NCBI GenBank assembly: GCA_035493895.1
Contig: DATJHM010000289.1
Coordinates: 1 to 6,857, forward strand
Direction of reading: 5' to 3'
Source: DATJHM01 sp035493895
GTDB lineage: Bacteria; Chloroflexota; Ktedonobacteria; Ktedonobacterales; Ktedonobacteraceae
DNA: 6,857 bases
The position numbers were made by a program, and so were the translations under genes. The notes below the pieces were generated by a model that did not search any database, was not told where the DNA came from, and saw only the letters and a program-made list of their open reading frames with translations. Shown piece by piece: positions 5,126-6,857 of this stretch. Position 1 is the stretch's first letter, and each line of letters opens with the position of its first letter.

Positions 5126-6466
5126 ATGACAACAACACAAGAGCTGCGTCAGGCCGTGCATGAGCATATGCCAATAAGCATAAGTGTTCTCAAGCAATTA
5201 GTCTCCATCCCATCAGTCGCCATGGAAGGCTACCCGCGGAAACAGGTAGTAGAAGCTGCAAACTTTGTTGAGGCTCAACTCCACACAGCAGGCTTCCAGC
5301 AGGTACGTCAACTTGCGATTCCCAATGGCTCCCCGGCCATCTACGGAGAGATCCCTGCGCCTCCGGGGGCTCCGACGATCCTGCTTTATGCCCACTACGA
5401 CGTACAACCTCCAGGCTCCCTGCATGAATGGAACAGCCTGCCATTTGAGCCGACCGTACGCGATGGACGCCTCTATGGACGCGGAGCAGCCGATGATAAA
5501 TCAGGCATCGTCGCACATCTCGCGACGATCCAGGCATTCCATGGCCATCCTCCGGTAGGCATCAAAATCGTGATAGAGGGCGACGAAGAGTTCAAAAGCA
5601 GCCTGCCATCCTATATTCCAGAGCATCCTGATCTATTTCGCGCCGACGTCGTCATCATCTGTGATCACGGAAGCATCGTCGTCGGAGAGCCAACACTTAC
5701 CACAACGCTGCGTGGATCAGCCTCTCTCACCGTAGAAGTGCGCACACTCAAGGATCAACAGCATAATGGCGTCTTCGGGGGCCCTGTTCCAGATGCGCTT
5801 ATCACCCTTTGCCGGATCATTGCAACCCTGCACGATGAACACGGCAACGTACAAGTTCCAGGCTTAGATCCCAGCGATTGGCAAGGAGCACAGATCCCAG
5901 AAGACGCATTCCGCCGCGCAGCCAGCCTCTTGCCGGACGTTGACCTCATTGGAGATAGAGCACTCAGCGCCCAGGTGTGGGCAGGTTACGCAATAAACGT
6001 TATTGGTCTGGATGCCCCTGCAATCGCTGGTGCTGCAAATTCGCTGATTGATATGGCCAGAGCACGTATCAATCTCCGTGTTCCACCTGACCAGAATGCG
6101 GAACGAGCGCTAGAACTGCTCACCCAACATTTGCAGTCAGTCACCCCCTGGCATGCAAACATCGCCATCAGTCACAGCCCTGCAAACAATGGCTTTGTAG
6201 CGAAAACCGATGGCCCTGCACACGCCGCAGCGCGTCAGGCGCTCCAAGAAGCTTATCAGCGGGAGACGCAGATCATCGGCGATGGTGCCTCGATCCCACT
6301 CACCAACGTACTCAAAGAGCAATTTCCCGAGGCAGAGATCCTCATCTGGGGAGCAGAGGATCTGGCAGCTCGCATTCACGGTCCAAACGAGAGCGTTGAC
6401 CTGGAAGAGCTAGAACGAATCATCCTCGCACAATGCCTGTTCTTCGAGAAGCTAGCACAGCAATAG
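5126..6466 (+). CDS. M20-family zinc dipeptidase
   Basis: The 446-aa cytosolic metallopeptidase is expected to hydrolyse dipeptides or N-acyl amino acids with two Zn ions. All catalytic positions are recognisable, numbered from ATG 5126. H90 and D92 lie in A-H-Y-D-V-Q-P. The bridging Asp D123 lies in G-R-G-A-A-D-D-K-S-G. The general base E154 and ligand E155 lie in E-G-D-E-E-F-K-S-S. D180 lies in C-D-H-G and H418 in I-H-G-P-N-E. The lid/dimerisation domain (~190-300) carries H213-N-G-V-F-G-G, where most relatives have H-S-G. Length and motif order match the M20 branch with carnosinase-like and PepV-like dipeptidases. ATG 5048 is in frame and adds 26 residues but lacks a ribosome binding site; ATG 5126 has a weak GAGAAGAG before it and gives the family length. 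The substrate cannot be predicted. Confidence 0.92.
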   Translation: MTTTQELRQAVHEHMPISISVLKQLVSIPSVAMEGYPRKQVVEAANFVEAQLHTAGFQQVRQLAIPNGSPAIYGEIPAPPGAPTILLYAHYDVQPPGSLHEWNSLPFEPTVRDGRLYGRGAADDKSGIVAHLATIQAFHGHPPVGIKIVIEGDEEFKSSLPSYIPEHPDLFRADVVIICDHGSIVVGEPTLTTTLRGSASLTVEVRTLKDQQHNGVFGGPVPDALITLCRIIATLHDEHGNVQVPGLDPSDWQGAQIPEDAFRRAASLLPDVDLIGDRALSAQVWAGYAINVIGLDAPAIAGAANSLIDMARARINLRVPPDQNAERALELLTQHLQSVTPWHANIAISHSPANNGFVAKTDGPAHAAARQALQEAYQRETQIIGDGASIPLTNVLKEQFPEAEILIWGAEDLAARIHGPNESVDLEELERIILAQCLFFEKLAQQ

Positions 6467-6520
6467 GAGATAGGGCCATCCCCATTGCAGAATCATCGAA
6501 GCCCAAACGTACTGCTCTTC

Positions 6521-6549
6521 GCGAACAAAGAGGAGGCGCGGGCCTCCTC
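6521..6549 (-). terminator. Intrinsic terminator of the pentapeptide-repeat gene
   Basis: GAGGAGGC (6530-6537) and GCCTCCTC (6542-6549) form a perfect 8-bp GC-rich stem with a 4-base loop. On the minus strand it is followed by the T-rich TTTGTT (6529-6524). It begins 17 bases beyond the stop codon of the pentapeptide gene, a classic Rho-independent position. On the plus strand no T tract follows, so it would only weakly stop transcripts from the convergent peptidase gene. Confidence 0.7.
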
Positions 6550-6565
6550 CAAACTGATCGGTGAG

Positions 6566-6857
6566 CTAGGCTGCTCTACCAGCCAGAACGGCGACTTTCT
6601 CCCGTACTTGCTCTTTTGTGCCCAGGCACTTGCTCAGATCGGTTCCGGTCAGATCTCCCCTGGACAGGTTCGCGGCACCTAAGATAGCCCCTTCCAGGTG
6701 TGTTTTCCGCAAATCTGCTTTGCTGAGATCTACCCCGCTGAGATCTACTCTGGTCAGATTCGCTTCCAGGAACCTCGCTCTGATCAGGATAGCGCCCTCC
6801 ATAAACGCTCCGCGCAGATCGGCATACTCAAGGCCCGCCCTGGACAGGTCCACCCGA
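6566..6857 (-). CDS. Pentapeptide-repeat protein, C-terminal part (continues beyond the window)
   Basis: The minus-strand frame runs off the right edge and stops at TAG 6566-6568. About 15 consecutive A-(D/N)-L-x-x units are visible, such as V-D-L-S-R, A-D-L-R-G, A-N-L-T-R, V-D-L-S-G, V-D-L-S-K and A-D-L-R-K. A few units are loose (A-F-M-E-G, A-R-F-L-E). A non-repeat tail of about 20 residues follows (C-L-G-T-K-E-Q-V and onward). Such repeats fold into a right-handed quadrilateral beta-helix. Some family members mimic DNA and protect gyrase (Qnr/MfpA), but most have no known role, and nothing here singles out that group. The repeat register continues upstream of GTG 6853, so that GTG is not the true start. 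The gene converges on the dipeptidase gene and has its own terminator. Confidence 0.85.
   Translation of the reverse strand, partial: RVDLSRAGLEYADLRGAFMEGAILIRARFLEANLTRVDLSGVDLSKADLRKTHLEGAILGAANLSRGDLTGTDLSKCLGTKEQVREKVAVLAGRAA

Noticed and set aside
2520..6466. Hydroxylase, 197-aa protein and dipeptidase as one biosynthetic or RiPP-tailoring operon with the small ORF
   Set aside because: The gaps are over 100 bp with inverted repeats, the small ORF is on the other strand about 850 bp away, and no dedicated maturation enzyme is present.

Overview
The window most resembles an accessory chromosomal stretch of a large-genome, mid-GC soil bacterium, probably a Chloroflexota of the class Ktedonobacteria. 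This rests on family resemblance only: kinesin-light-chain-type TPR arrays like those at the end of NB-ARC/STAND proteins, a pentapeptide-repeat protein, a PQQ-propeller fragment and an FxLD-like peptide are all common in those genomes. No rRNA, tRNA, transposase or CRISPR array was seen.

Left part (1-2311). A minus-strand TPR protein (191-1594) has nine repeats in an exact 42-residue register and looks like the C-terminal half of an NTPase-TPR signalling protein that has lost its front. Overlapping its 5' end in another frame is a 43-codon ORF (1542-1673, minus) with the best ribosome binding site on that strand. Its F-D-L-E motif and short Thr/Ser/Cys tail suggest a lanthipeptide-type (FxLD-like) RiPP precursor. 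About 540 bp of low-information DNA follows, with a near-consensus plus-strand promoter. It leads into a 99-codon ORF (2012-2311) whose last ~28 residues are a single PQQ-type beta-propeller blade, probably a gene remnant.

Middle and right part (2344-6466). After a GC-rich inverted repeat come three plus-strand genes. The first is a TfdB-like FAD aromatic-ring hydroxylase (2520-4274). The second is a conserved protein of unknown function with a K-T-G-K-P-R-Y-Y-F motif (4416-5009). The third is an intact M20-family dinuclear zinc dipeptidase (5126-6466). The gaps between them (141 and 116 bp) each contain an inverted repeat, so they are more likely separate transcription units than one operon. 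No shared pathway is evident.

Right edge (6521-6857). A minus-strand pentapeptide-repeat gene enters from beyond the window and converges on the peptidase, with an intrinsic terminator between them. The left part is a patchwork of gene pieces. The most interesting item is the small RiPP-precursor-like ORF, which has no maturation enzymes within the window.
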